A stretch of 48,606 nucleotides of DNA from JAABSQ01 sp964573705 (lineage in GTDB: Bacteria > Desulfobacterota > Desulfobacteria > Desulfobacterales > Desulfococcaceae), in NCBI GenBank assembly GCA_964573705.1, contig CAZNLT010000018.1, positions 1 to 48,606 on the forward strand, read 5' to 3'. Both the position numbers and the translations under genes were made by a program. Position 1 is the stretch's first letter; each line of letters begins with the position of its first letter. The notes under the pieces were generated by a model, which was not told the DNA's origin, searched no databases, and saw only the letters and a list, made by a program, of their open reading frames with translations. This document shows, piece by piece, positions 9,031 through 17,235 of the stretch.

Positions 9031-9088
9031 TAAAAAAGCCTCCACTGGTATGGAAGAAGCATGGGTAATGGGATTCAGTGGAGGCTTT
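9031..9088 (-). terminator. Terminator-shaped hairpin upstream of pyrE (attenuator or end of a small RNA)
   Basis: Arms AAAGCCTCCACTG (9035-9047) and CAGTGGAGGCTTT (9076-9088) are a perfect 13-bp inverted repeat around a 28-nt loop. Read on the minus strand, the stem runs directly into TTTTTT, the form of an intrinsic terminator. No minus-strand gene lies upstream for it to serve. It therefore either ends a short leader or small RNA that starts near 9126, or acts as a pyrE attenuator. Confidence 0.6.
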
Positions 9089-9132
9089 GGGCAAGGAAAA
9101 CCGGAGACGGCACTCCCCGCACACATCGGTTT

Positions 9133-9161
9133 CCCATACCAATAAAAACCGGCGAGGTCAA
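9133..9161 (-). promoter_or_regulatory. Candidate minus-strand promoter for the pyrE leader / small RNA
   Basis: On the minus strand: TTGACC (9161-9156), a 17-nt spacer, then TATGGG (9138-9133) preceded by TGG as an extended -10. The predicted start is near 9126, about 38 nt before the 13-bp stem. Transcripts stopping there would be about 95 nt. Confidence 0.4.
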
Positions 9162-9175
9162 TTTTTAACTCAGGC

Positions 9176-9202
9176 GGGTTACCACTCGGGTTACCACTCG
9201 GG
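9176..9202 (+). repeat. 12-bp direct repeat upstream of ftsE
   Basis: 'gggttaccactc' occurs twice head to tail (9176-9187, 9188-9199), followed by a further ggg. It lies just before the ftsE ribosome site. It could be a protein-binding pair or a simple duplication. Confidence 0.5.
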
Positions 9203-9226
9203 CGCGGACTCAGGAGCGACATCCCT

Positions 9227-9931
9227 TTGGAAGTCTTCGAAAAACCCAGCGCCATCATTCAGATGTTCCATGTTTCCAAGCGTTACAGCGCCAAAGCGGC
9301 CTTGGTCGATATTTCCCTGGAGGTCGCCGACAATGAGTTCATATTCGTCAGCGGGCCCAGCGGTGCGGGCAAGACCACCCTGCTTCGGCTGCTGTACATG
9401 GGAGAAACCGCAACCACCGGTCAGATCGTGGTGGACGGGCTGAATCTCTCTCGAATCGCCCGCCGGCGGGTTCCGCTTCTTCGGCGCAAATTCGGCATCA
9501 TTTTTCAGGATTATCGGTTGATCCCGAGCCGGTCCGTCTTCGACAACATCGCCCTGGTGGTGGAAGCGGTGGGAACCAGACGCCAGTTGATCCGCAAAAC
9601 GGTCATGAGCCTGCTGAGAACGGTGGGAATGGAGGACCGGTGGCGAGCACTTCCTCCCAGCCTCTCCGGCGGGGAACAGCAGCGGGTAGCGGTGGCCCGG
9701 GCCATCGCCGGCGATCCCAAGATCATCGTGGCGGACGAACCCACCAGCAGCCTGGACTATGATTCCGCGGAAATCATTCTCAACCTGCTGAAGCAATATC
9801 ATCAACGCGGGGCCACGGTAATGATCGCCACCCATGACACCGAACTGATCCGCAGCACCGGCGGTCGCGTGATCCTGCTCAAGGAAGGCCATGTGGATGC
9901 CGCCGCCCATCTCCCCACCAGGGCTTCATGA
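9227..9931 (+). CDS. ftsE: Cell division ATP-binding protein FtsE
   Basis: The ABC-type ATPase of the FtsEX complex, 234 aa. Walker A 'GPSGAGKTTLL', signature 'LSGGEQQRVAVARAI', Walker B 'IIVADEPTSSLD' and the switch His in 'MIATHD' are all present. FtsEX does not transport. At the division septum it uses ATP to switch periplasmic murein hydrolase activators. The start is TTG, chosen because 'aggag' sits 10 nt upstream; the next in-frame ATG at 9262 has no ribosome site. It overlaps ftsX by 4 nt, so translation is coupled. Confidence 0.93.
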   Translation: MEVFEKPSAIIQMFHVSKRYSAKAALVDISLEVADNEFIFVSGPSGAGKTTLLRLLYMGETATTGQIVVDGLNLSRIARRRVPLLRRKFGIIFQDYRLIPSRSVFDNIALVVEAVGTRRQLIRKTVMSLLRTVGMEDRWRALPPSLSGGEQQRVAVARAIAGDPKIIVADEPTSSLDYDSAEIILNLLKQYHQRGATVMIATHDTELIRSTGGRVILLKEGHVDAAAHLPTRAS

Positions 9932-10806
9932 TTCTCTATTTTCAGAAAGCGGTTCGGGACCTTCGGGCCAATCTGCTCTTAAATACGGTGACGGTGATCA
10001 CGATCGCCCTGTCGGTCTTGATTTTCAGCGCTTTTATGCTTTTTTTCGTGAATGCCGACGGGTTTCTGCGCCACTGGATCGCCGACATGCGGATCATGGT
10101 ATACCTGAAGGCGGGGGTCCAACCCGAGTCTGTCGACCGTATGAAATCCCGCATCGAATCCCTGCCCGGGGTTCGAGAGGCGGAGTTCATCTCCAAATCC
10201 CGCGCCATGGACCGATTCCGTAACCAGCTCGAACGCCAATCCTCGCTGTTGGATGGCCTTCGGGAAAATCCGCTTCCGGAATCCTTTGAAGTCCGCATGG
10301 ACATCACGGCCCGCGGGTGGCGGAACATCGAGCCCGTCGCCCGAGAAATCGAGGCCCTCAAAGGGGTGGAAGAGGTCGAATACGGTCAGCAGTGGGTGGG
10401 TCGGTTTATCCATGTGCTGAACCTGATCCGGGTGGGCGGATATGCCCTGGGGGGGCTGTTTTTCGGAGCCGCCGTTTTTTTTGTGGCCAATACCGTCCGC
10501 CTGGTGCTTTACTCCCGGCGGGACGAGGTGGAGATCATGCGTCTGGTGGGGGCGTCCGAAGGGTTTGTCAAAGACCCCTTTTATATTCAGAATTTGATTA
10601 TGGGAATCCTCGGGGGGCTCCTCGGAATCACCACCCTCTATTTTTTTTACCGGTTTATTGCGGCCAGTGTAGCGGCGGAGTTTTCGACGGTCTCCTTTCA
10701 GTTGATATTTCTGCCTTTTCGAATCTCCATGGGAATTCTTCTGGGAAGCATGTTTGTCGGATGGTTGGGATGTTTTATTTCTCTCAGACAATTTTTAAGG
10801 ACCTGA
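9928..10806 (+). CDS. ftsX: Cell division protein FtsX
   Basis: A 292-aa permease-like partner of FtsE. A first transmembrane helix near residues 21-45 is followed by a periplasmic domain of about 120 residues. Three more helices follow at roughly 170-195, 215-240 and 260-285, the usual FtsX topology. The periplasmic loop is the part that contacts EnvC-type activators. It overlaps ftsE by 4 nt, and the envC-like gene begins inside its 3' end. That packing supports a functional FtsE-FtsX-EnvC unit. Confidence 0.92.
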   Translation: MILYFQKAVRDLRANLLLNTVTVITIALSVLIFSAFMLFFVNADGFLRHWIADMRIMVYLKAGVQPESVDRMKSRIESLPGVREAEFISKSRAMDRFRNQLERQSSLLDGLRENPLPESFEVRMDITARGWRNIEPVAREIEALKGVEEVEYGQQWVGRFIHVLNLIRVGGYALGGLFFGAAVFFVANTVRLVLYSRRDEVEIMRLVGASEGFVKDPFYIQNLIMGILGGLLGITTLYFFYRFIAASVAAEFSTVSFQLIFLPFRISMGILLGSMFVGWLGCFISLRQFLRT

Positions 10807-11984
10807 TTTCGGCCCTGGCGGTCGGGATCATTATTTTTTTTGCCGACGGCCGATGCGCCCTGTCGGAAACCCCGCCGGAGGAACCATCGGCATCGGAGAA
10901 GGAACGGATCGAGCAGGAGGCCTCCGCGGTCAAGGACAAGATCGAGACCCGGCAAAAAGAGGTCCGTCAATTCACCCGGGAGGAGTTGGAGACGGTCGAG
11001 CGCCTCAATGAAATAAACAAATTCCTGAACCGGGTTCGAAAACAGATTTCCGCATCCGAAAAGGAACTATCGGACCTGTCGACCCAGATTGAAACGACCG
11101 AAACCCGGCTCCAGGCGCTGGCGGAGCAGATCGGTCAGACCGAGCGGGTGGCCTCCCGGCGGGTGGTCGGACTCTATAAGTTGAACAGCCTGGGCAAGAT
11201 TCATATCCTGGCCGGGGCCGACTCCATGAATGATTTTTTCCAGCGTAAAAACGCCCTGGAACGAATTCTGACCCATGATGAACAGCTGCTGTCAAGACTC
11301 AAAAAACAGCAGGCCGAGCTTCAGGACACGGCCGAACACCTTCGCCAAAAAAAAGAGGCACGAAACCGGCTCCAATCGGAATACGACGGCCAAATGCAGG
11401 AGCTGACCCGGCAAAAGACCGGGCGGGCGGCCTTGCTGGAGCGAATCCGCACCCGGAAGTCCTTGGCCCGGGCCTCTCTGTTCGCCCTCAAGCGATCGGC
11501 CGACAAGCTGGATCAAAAGCTCAAAGCACTCCGGCAGGAACACCGGCCGAAAGAACCGACGGGGACTGCAGAGGGTCCGTTCGCCGCGTTAAAAGGCTTG
11601 CTTAATATGCCGGTAAGGGGTAAAATAACTTCACTTTTCGGACCATACAAAAACACCGAATTCGATACCCTCAATTTTCAGAGCGGCATTCAAATCGCGG
11701 CGGACAGGGGAAAACCGATTCATTCGGTTGCGCCCGGAGAGGTCATCTTTTCCGATTGGTTCAAAGGATACGGAAATATGATTATCATCGATCATGGGAA
11801 CCATTACTATACCCTCTATGCCCATGCCGAAGAACTGTTCAAATCCAAAGGTGAGCCGGTGAAAACCGGAGAAACCATTGCAAGCGTGGGAGACACCGGC
11901 TCGATTTCCGGCCCGGGGCTCCATTTCGAGGTGCGACACCACGGAAAGCCGGTAGACCCGCTGGAATGGCTCAAAAAAGGATAA
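10770..11984 (+). CDS. envC: Murein hydrolase activator EnvC-like (coiled coil plus degenerate LytM/M23 domain)
   Basis: About 404 aa: a short N-terminal hydrophobic export segment, a long coiled coil at roughly residues 30-265, and a C-terminal M23/LytM fold. Active M23 enzymes bind zinc with H-x3-D and H-x-H. Here the first site reads 'QSGIQ' (both ligands replaced by Gln) and the second reads 'GLHFEV' (first His lost). Only 'YAH' and the last His remain. Like E. coli EnvC it should therefore activate amidases rather than cut peptidoglycan. The start at 10770 (or 10761) lies inside ftsX. The frame is open further upstream, but that part is antisense-quality sequence over ftsX. Linkage to ftsEX fits the known FtsEX-EnvC pathway. 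Confidence 0.88.
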   Translation: MFYFSQTIFKDLISALAVGIIIFFADGRCALSETPPEEPSASEKERIEQEASAVKDKIETRQKEVRQFTREELETVERLNEINKFLNRVRKQISASEKELSDLSTQIETTETRLQALAEQIGQTERVASRRVVGLYKLNSLGKIHILAGADSMNDFFQRKNALERILTHDEQLLSRLKKQQAELQDTAEHLRQKKEARNRLQSEYDGQMQELTRQKTGRAALLERIRTRKSLARASLFALKRSADKLDQKLKALRQEHRPKEPTGTAEGPFAALKGLLNMPVRGKITSLFGPYKNTEFDTLNFQSGIQIAADRGKPIHSVAPGEVIFSDWFKGYGNMIIIDHGNHYYTLYAHAEELFKSKGEPVKTGETIASVGDTGSISGPGLHFEVRHHGKPVDPLEWLKKG

Positions 11985-11998
11985 AAGGAGTTTATTGA

Positions 11999-13390
11999 AT
12001 GTTTCACAAAACCGACGGATACACGAGACTGACATTTTTTCTGGCGATCATCGCCGCCGCCCTGTGCGGAATCATCGGTTCCGGGTTTTACCACAGCTTG
12101 TCGGCCAGCGAGGAAGAAACCTATGAGGGCCTGAAAATATTCGCCGACGTCATCGACCTGGTGGAAAAAAACTATGTCGACCCGGTGGATACCAAGGATC
12201 TGATTCAAAAAGCGATTCAGGGGATGGTCGGCAGCCTCGACCCTCACTCCCAGCTGCTGCCGCCCGAGGCCCATGAAGAGCTTCGCATCGACACCAAAGG
12301 CGAGTTCGGCGGCATCGGCATCGTGATCACCATGGAAAAAGGGCTGCTCACGGTGATCGCCCCCATCGAGGGGACCCCGGCCCAGGAAGCCGGGGTGGAA
12401 GCCGGCGACGTTATCATCGAGGTGGACGGAGAAACCACCAAAGACATGATGCTGTGGGAGGCGGTCAAAAAGATGCGGGGCCCCAAAGGAGAGCCGGTGG
12501 TCATTACGGTGCTGCGGCAAGGAGAAGCCGAGCCCATCGAATTTACCCTGGTGCGGGATATCATCCCCATCGAGAGCGTCAAATACCTTCCCCTTCAACC
12601 GGGGTACGGCTATATCCGCATCACCAATTTTCAGGAAACCACCACCGACGATCTTCGGGCGGCTCTGTCGAAGCTGAAAAAGGGCGACACCCCCTTGAAG
12701 GGCCTGGTGCTCGATCTTCGGGACAATCCGGGCGGTCTGCTGGACCAGGCCATCAGTGTGTCCGACGCATTTCTTCAGGACGGCGACATCGTCTCCATCA
12801 AGGGCCGCCAGAAACGACACACCAAGATATTCAAGGCCCATGCCGACCGGGATGACGCTCGGTTCCCCATGGTCGTGCTGATCAACGGCGGCAGCGCCAG
12901 CGCCTCGGAAATTGTTTCCGGAGCGCTTCAGGACCACAAGCGGGCGGTTATATTGGGGACCACCTCCTTCGGCAAGGGCTCGGTTCAGACGGTAGAGAGC
13001 CTGCGGGACGGATACGGCCTGAAGTTCACCATCGCGCGCTATTATACCCCCAGCGGACGCTCCATTCAGGCCGAAGGCATCGTCCCCGATATTATCGTCA
13101 AACACCGGTATGTGGAGGATGAAGAGGAAGAACCGGTTCGACTGCTCAAGGAAAAAGACCTGAGAAACCACCTGGACGCCCTGCCCCTGATTGAAGAAGA
13201 GGACGGGGCCGAAGAGGAAGAGGACGTCGAATCCTCCGAAGGCCAATCGAACCGCCGAAAAGAACGTAAGCGGAGATCCCAGAACCGGTATGGCCCCTTG
13301 ACCATGGAAAATCTCGAATCGGACAATCAGGTGATGCGGGCCCTGGAAATTCTTCGGGGTTATCAGATTTTTTCGGATGCGCGGGGATGA
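11999..13390 (+). CDS. ctpA: C-terminal processing peptidase, S41 family (first copy)
   Basis: A 463-aa periplasmic serine protease anchored by an N-terminal helix ('LTFFLAIIAAALCGIIGSGF'). A PDZ domain lies at about residues 95-175 ('GEFGGIGIVITMEKGL'). The S41 core has the Ser/Lys dyad: Ser301 in 'NGGSASASEIVSG' and Lys326 in 'TSFGKGSVQT', 25 residues apart as in Tsp. The C-terminal tail is strongly acidic and then basic. CtpA enzymes trim or degrade periplasmic proteins, often murein hydrolases. It begins 14 nt after envC with 'aaaggag', so it likely belongs to the ftsEX operon. A very similar copy lies at 14478-15845. Confidence 0.93.
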   Translation: MFHKTDGYTRLTFFLAIIAAALCGIIGSGFYHSLSASEEETYEGLKIFADVIDLVEKNYVDPVDTKDLIQKAIQGMVGSLDPHSQLLPPEAHEELRIDTKGEFGGIGIVITMEKGLLTVIAPIEGTPAQEAGVEAGDVIIEVDGETTKDMMLWEAVKKMRGPKGEPVVITVLRQGEAEPIEFTLVRDIIPIESVKYLPLQPGYGYIRITNFQETTTDDLRAALSKLKKGDTPLKGLVLDLRDNPGGLLDQAISVSDAFLQDGDIVSIKGRQKRHTKIFKAHADRDDARFPMVVLINGGSASASEIVSGALQDHKRAVILGTTSFGKGSVQTVESLRDGYGLKFTIARYYTPSGRSIQAEGIVPDIIVKHRYVEDEEEEPVRLLKEKDLRNHLDALPLIEEEDGAEEEEDVESSEGQSNRRKERKRRSQNRYGPLTMENLESDNQVMRALEILRGYQIFSDARG

Positions 13391-13430
13391 TTTTTTCGGC
13401 CTGAGCCTCCGGCAGGCCGATTGAAGAGCG

Positions 13431-14351
13431 ATGCATATCCCGCTCCCATCGCATATAAGAACCGGTTCGGCCGCCCGATCCGCATGGACCGGGGCAGCCG
13501 GGCTTTTCCTGTGGGTGCTCCTGGCCGCGGTCGGGTGCTCATCGGACCGGACGGTCGGCTATCGAACCGAGGTCGACACCATTCCTCCGGACCGGGGAAG
13601 GCCCGTCTACGAAGTCTATTCGCCCGAAATCCTGATGCCTTCCAAAAAGATCCTCCGGGGAGCGACTCGAAAGTACGACGGCACCCCTCGGGTGGCGATC
13701 ATCATTGATGACGTGGGATATGATCGAAAGATCGTTGAAAATCTGCTGACCCTGGATGCAGCGCTCACCTTTTCCGTTCTTCCCCACAGCCCTCACCGGA
13801 AAGCGCTCATTTCGAAGATCGAATCCCTGGGACGGGAGCTGATGCTTCATCTTCCCATGGAACCGATCGAGTATCCGAACATCGATCCGGGCCCCGACGC
13901 GCTGATGACCCATATGCACCCGAATCGACTTCTCGACCTGCTTGAAGCGCATCTCGACGAGATGCCCGAGGCGACGGGGGTGAACAATCACATGGGCTCC
14001 CGAATGACCGCCCGATTTGCGGATATGTACCGCATTTTTTCGGTTCTCAAGGAACGGCGCCTGTTTTTCATCGACAGCTACACCACCCCGGACAGCGCCT
14101 GTCTGCCGTCGGCTCGCCTGATGCGGATTCCGTTCGCCCGCCGGGATGTCTTCCTCGACCATTCACAGGACCCGGTGAAGGTCCGAAGCCAGATCAATCG
14201 GCTGATCCGGCTGGCGGAGATCTATGGGGGAGCCGTCGCCATCGGCCACCCGCACCCGGTCACCTATGCGGTGCTGAAAAAGGAGCTTCCGAGACTTTTA
14301 CAGCGGGTCGAAATCGTGCCGGCCTCTCACCTGGTTCATACCTTCGGGTGA
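13431..14351 (+). CDS. Divergent polysaccharide deacetylase (YibQ-like), probable lipoprotein
   Basis: A 306-aa protein. The N-terminus has a hydrophobic stretch ending 'LLAAVGC', a plausible lipobox, so it is probably membrane-anchored in the periplasm. The catalytic region starts near residue 85 with 'RVAIIIDDVGYD'. 'LHLPMEP', 'GVNNHMGSRMT' and 'GGAVAIGHPHPVT' follow, the pattern of the divergent polysaccharide deacetylase family (COG2861, YibQ). Enterobacteria also have yibQ beside envC, which supports a role in the cell envelope. Its substrate is unknown. It sits exactly between the two ctpA copies. Confidence 0.85.
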   Translation: MHIPLPSHIRTGSAARSAWTGAAGLFLWVLLAAVGCSSDRTVGYRTEVDTIPPDRGRPVYEVYSPEILMPSKKILRGATRKYDGTPRVAIIIDDVGYDRKIVENLLTLDAALTFSVLPHSPHRKALISKIESLGRELMLHLPMEPIEYPNIDPGPDALMTHMHPNRLLDLLEAHLDEMPEATGVNNHMGSRMTARFADMYRIFSVLKERRLFFIDSYTTPDSACLPSARLMRIPFARRDVFLDHSQDPVKVRSQINRLIRLAEIYGGAVAIGHPHPVTYAVLKKELPRLLQRVEIVPASHLVHTFG

Positions 14352-14477
14352 TATGCGCTCCGTGAAGAAGAAATCACCTTCTTGCCCACGCTTACCTGCG
14401 TTTTGCATGATCCTTCAGAGGAAACCTTTTCGGCTTACAGACGGATCAGCTGACCATTGATCAAAGGAGTACGATTC

Positions 14478-15845
14478 ATGTTTATCAAAAATGACGGCTA
14501 CAGCAAACTGACCCTGTCTCTGGCAATCATCGCCGCGGTGGTCTGCGGCATCGTCGGATCGGGGTTTTACCGAAGCCTTTCGGCCGGGGATATGCGAACC
14601 GACGACGGGTTGAAGATATTTGCCGAGGTGGTCCAACTGATAGAGCGAAATTATGTGGACCCGGTGGAAACCAAGGATCTGATTCAGAGAGCGATTCAGG
14701 GAATGGTCGGAAGCCTGGATCCCCATTCCCAACTGATGCCCCCCGAAGCGGTTGAAGAGCTTCGAATCGATACCCAGGGGGAATTCGGCGGCATCGGAAT
14801 CGTGATTACCATGGAAAAAGAACTCTTGACGGTGATCGCGCCCATCGAAGGAACCCCGGCCCAGAAAGCCGGCGTAGAAGCCGGCGACATCATCATCGAG
14901 GTGGACGGAGAAACCACCAAAGACCTGATGCTGTGGGAGGCGGTCAAAAAGATGCGGGGACCCAAAGGCGCACCGGTGACGATCACCGTGCTTCGGCAGG
15001 GGGAAGCGGATCCGATCGAGTTTACCCTGGTGCGGGATATCATTCCTATCGACAGCGTCAAGCACATGGCCCTTCAGCCGGGATACGGATATATCCGCAT
15101 CACCAACTTTCAGGAAAGCACCACGGATGATCTTCAAAAGGCGTTGGCCGACCTGAAAAAGAACGGCGCCATAAAAGGTCTGGTGCTGGATCTTCGAGAC
15201 AACCCCGGCGGCTTACTGGATCAGGCCATCGAGGTATCCGACACCTTTCTTCAGGAGGGAGACATCGTCTCCATCAAGGGCCGCCAGGAAAGGCACACCA
15301 AGGTGTACAAGGCCAGTCCCGACCAAGACGGCAACCGGTTTCCCATGGTGGTGCTGATCAACGGCGGCAGTGCCAGCGCTTCGGAAATCGTGTCCGGGGC
15401 GCTTCAGGACCATAAACGGGCGGTCATTCTGGGCACCACCTCCTTCGGGAAAGGCTCGGTTCAGACCTGGGAAACCCTGCGCGACGGATACGGCCTCAAA
15501 TACACCATCGCCCGTTATTACACCCCGGAGGGGCGATCGATTCAAGCCCAAGGCATCGTTCCCGACATCCTGGTCAAGCACCGATACATGGAAGAAACCG
15601 AGGAAGCGGAAATGGAGATGCTCAAAGAAAAAGACCTTCGGAACCATCTGGAAGCCCTGCCCCTTTTGGAGGATGAAGCGGATTCGAAAGCACCCGAATC
15701 CTCTGGAAAAAAATCCAAAAAGCGGCGCAGATCCGAAAACCAGTACGGCCCCTTGAGCAAAGAAAATCTTCAGGACGACCAACAGGTTATGCGGGCCCTG
15801 GAAATTTTAAAGGGGTACCATATTTTCGCGGCGGCCGGGGGATAA
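14478..15845 (+). CDS. ctpA: C-terminal processing peptidase, S41 family (second, tandem copy)
   Basis: A close paralogue of the protease at 11999-13390. It has the same N-terminal anchor, PDZ domain, 'NGGSASASEIVSG' and 'TSFGKGSVQT' dyad motifs, and the same acidic/basic tail that ends in 'QVMRALEIL'. Differences cluster in the tail and in surface loops, and many codons differ, so the duplication is not recent. An ATG at 14457 is in frame, but the ATG at 14478 ('MFIKNDGYSKLTLSLAI') aligns with the start of copy one and has 'aaaggag' upstream. Both copies have complete catalytic residues, so both may be active with different substrates. Confidence 0.92.
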   Translation: MFIKNDGYSKLTLSLAIIAAVVCGIVGSGFYRSLSAGDMRTDDGLKIFAEVVQLIERNYVDPVETKDLIQRAIQGMVGSLDPHSQLMPPEAVEELRIDTQGEFGGIGIVITMEKELLTVIAPIEGTPAQKAGVEAGDIIIEVDGETTKDLMLWEAVKKMRGPKGAPVTITVLRQGEADPIEFTLVRDIIPIDSVKHMALQPGYGYIRITNFQESTTDDLQKALADLKKNGAIKGLVLDLRDNPGGLLDQAIEVSDTFLQEGDIVSIKGRQERHTKVYKASPDQDGNRFPMVVLINGGSASASEIVSGALQDHKRAVILGTTSFGKGSVQTWETLRDGYGLKYTIARYYTPEGRSIQAQGIVPDILVKHRYMEETEEAEMEMLKEKDLRNHLEALPLLEDEADSKAPESSGKKSKKRRRSENQYGPLSKENLQDDQQVMRALEILKGYHIFAAAGG

Positions 15846-15922
15846 GTGTATCAAAACCGTCAGTCACCGAAGCCGCACATTCATCGTTCGGTGGCTTGCC
15901 ATCCACCCGGCAGTTTTTCTTG

Positions 15923-15951
15923 TTTACATGGAATCGTACTTCTGATATTCT
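15923..15951 (+). promoter_or_regulatory. Candidate sigma-70 promoter for dksA
   Basis: TTTACA (5 of 6) at 15923-15928, a 17-nt spacer and TATTCT (4 of 6) at 15946-15951, about 57 nt before dksA. Just upstream, CACCGAA (15865-15871) and TTCGGTG (15887-15893) form a 7-bp stem that may end the ctpA transcript. It has no U-run. Confidence 0.5.
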
Positions 15952-16007
15952 GTTTTGTTATTGTGAGCATTTTGTAATATCCACACGTTCAATGCAAAGG
16001 TCTCGCC

Positions 16008-16370
16008 ATGAAACAAGAAGACATCGAATATTTCAGGATACTGCTTTCAGAGCGGCTGCAGGAACTCTTGAGCCATGCAGATGATACCGTTTCCGGAATG
16101 ACCCACCATAAAGAACATTTTCCGGACCCCACGGATCGGGCTTCTCTGGAAACCGATCGGAATTTTCTGCTTCGCATTCGTGATCGTGAAAACAAGCTCA
16201 TCAAAAAGATCAAAACCACCCTGGAGCGGATTGAAGACGGCACCTTCGGGATCTGCGAAACCTGCGGGGAAGACATCTCTGTGGCCAGACTCAAGGCCCG
16301 GCCGGTGACCACCCAGTGCATCGAATGCAAGACCAAGGAAGAGGCGATGGAGAAGGCCCTTGGGCTCTGA
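16008..16370 (+). CDS. dksA: RNA polymerase-binding transcription factor DksA
   Basis: A 120-aa protein. An N-terminal coiled coil has the functional tip motif 'DPTDRAS' (Asp40, Asp43, Ala45). A four-Cys zinc finger follows (Cys83, Cys86, Cys104, Cys107; 'CETCGEDI', 'CIECK'). DksA enters the RNA polymerase secondary channel and works with ppGpp to redirect transcription in the stringent response. Both tip aspartates are present, so it is likely active and not a mere TraR-like relative. Its last codons overlap the start of the PHP gene. Confidence 0.93.
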   Translation: MKQEDIEYFRILLSERLQELLSHADDTVSGMTHHKEHFPDPTDRASLETDRNFLLRIRDRENKLIKKIKTTLERIEDGTFGICETCGEDISVARLKARPVTTQCIECKTKEEAMEKALGL

Positions 16371-17235
16371 AAGCCTTGGAAAAATAGACCTTCACATCCA
16401 TTCCAACGCCTCGGACGGGACCTTCTCCCCAGCCGAAATCGTTCACCAGGCCCAAGTGCTTCGCCTGGAAGCGATCGCCATCACCGATCACGACACCATC
16501 GACGGCGCCAAAGCATCCCTGGAGATGGCCTCCCGGTCTTCGGTGAAGATCCTGACCGGCATCGAAATCAGCGCCGAATCACCGCCCTTTTATCGATGCC
16601 CGGGCAGCTTCCACATCCTCGGATACGGCATTCACCTGGATGATCCCTCCCTGAACCGCACCCTGGCGGTGCTTCAGGAGGCGCGAAAGAATCGAAACCC
16701 CCGAATCATCGAACGACTGCAGGATATGGGTCTGGCCATTACGCTTCAAGAGGTAACCGCCTCGGTGGGGGATGCACAGATCGGCCGGCCCCATTTCGCC
16801 CGGGTGATGCTCCAAAAAGGGTTTGTCGCCTCCATCGACGAGGCCTTCGACCGCTACATCGGGACCCGGGGGCCGGCCTATGTGGATAAATACCGAATCC
16901 CCTGTGAAGACGCCATCAGACTGATTCGCGGCGCCGGGGGCATTCCGGTGCTGGCCCATCCGGGCCTGCTGAAACCCGAAACGGATGTTCCTTTCGACCG
17001 CATGATCGCGATGCTCAAGGAAATGGGGATCGAGGGCATCGAGGTCTATTATCCCGAGCATTCGGCCTCCCAAACCCGATCCTTCGGCGATATCGCCCGG
17101 CGATACGATCTCATCCTCACCGGAGGGACCGATTTTCACGGCGCCATCAAACCCGACATTCCGATGGGCGGCAGGGAAGGATTCCGGGTCCCTTTCATCG
17201 TGTATGAACAACTGATCCGACGCTGCCGAAGATGA
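16360..17235 (+). CDS. PHP-domain phosphoesterase (YciV/RNase AM-like)
   Basis: A 291-aa PHP protein with metal-binding motifs 'KIDLHIHSNASDG', 'IAITDHDTI', 'LTGIEIS', 'PVLAHPG' and 'GGTDFHG'. The order and length match the COG0613 group, in which E. coli RNase AM/YciV removes 5' nucleotides from short RNAs and cleaves 3',5'-nucleoside bisphosphates. The exact substrate here is inferred. The start is TTG at 16360, overlapping the dksA stop by 11 nt and preceded by 'agaagg'. It overlaps rnc by 4 nt, so an RNA-metabolism operon dksA-PHP-rnc is likely. Confidence 0.87.
   Translation: MGSESLGKIDLHIHSNASDGTFSPAEIVHQAQVLRLEAIAITDHDTIDGAKASLEMASRSSVKILTGIEISAESPPFYRCPGSFHILGYGIHLDDPSLNRTLAVLQEARKNRNPRIIERLQDMGLAITLQEVTASVGDAQIGRPHFARVMLQKGFVASIDEAFDRYIGTRGPAYVDKYRIPCEDAIRLIRGAGGIPVLAHPGLLKPETDVPFDRMIAMLKEMGIEGIEVYYPEHSASQTRSFGDIARRYDLILTGGTDFHGAIKPDIPMGGREGFRVPFIVYEQLIRRCRR

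Noticed and set aside
9031..9088. Terminator or leader of ftsE on the plus strand
   Set aside because: The T-run lies on the minus-strand side of the stem. On the plus strand the stem is followed by 'gggcaagg'.
10317..10769. N-terminal extension of the EnvC-like protein across ftsX
   Set aside because: The extension is out-of-frame ftsX sequence. The signal-like segment and ribosome context place the start at 10761-10770.
11816..13246. Minus-strand open frame of 476 codons over ctpA
   Set aside because: It is a shadow of ctpA. The second ctpA copy produces similar antisense frames, which shows they derive from the sense codons.
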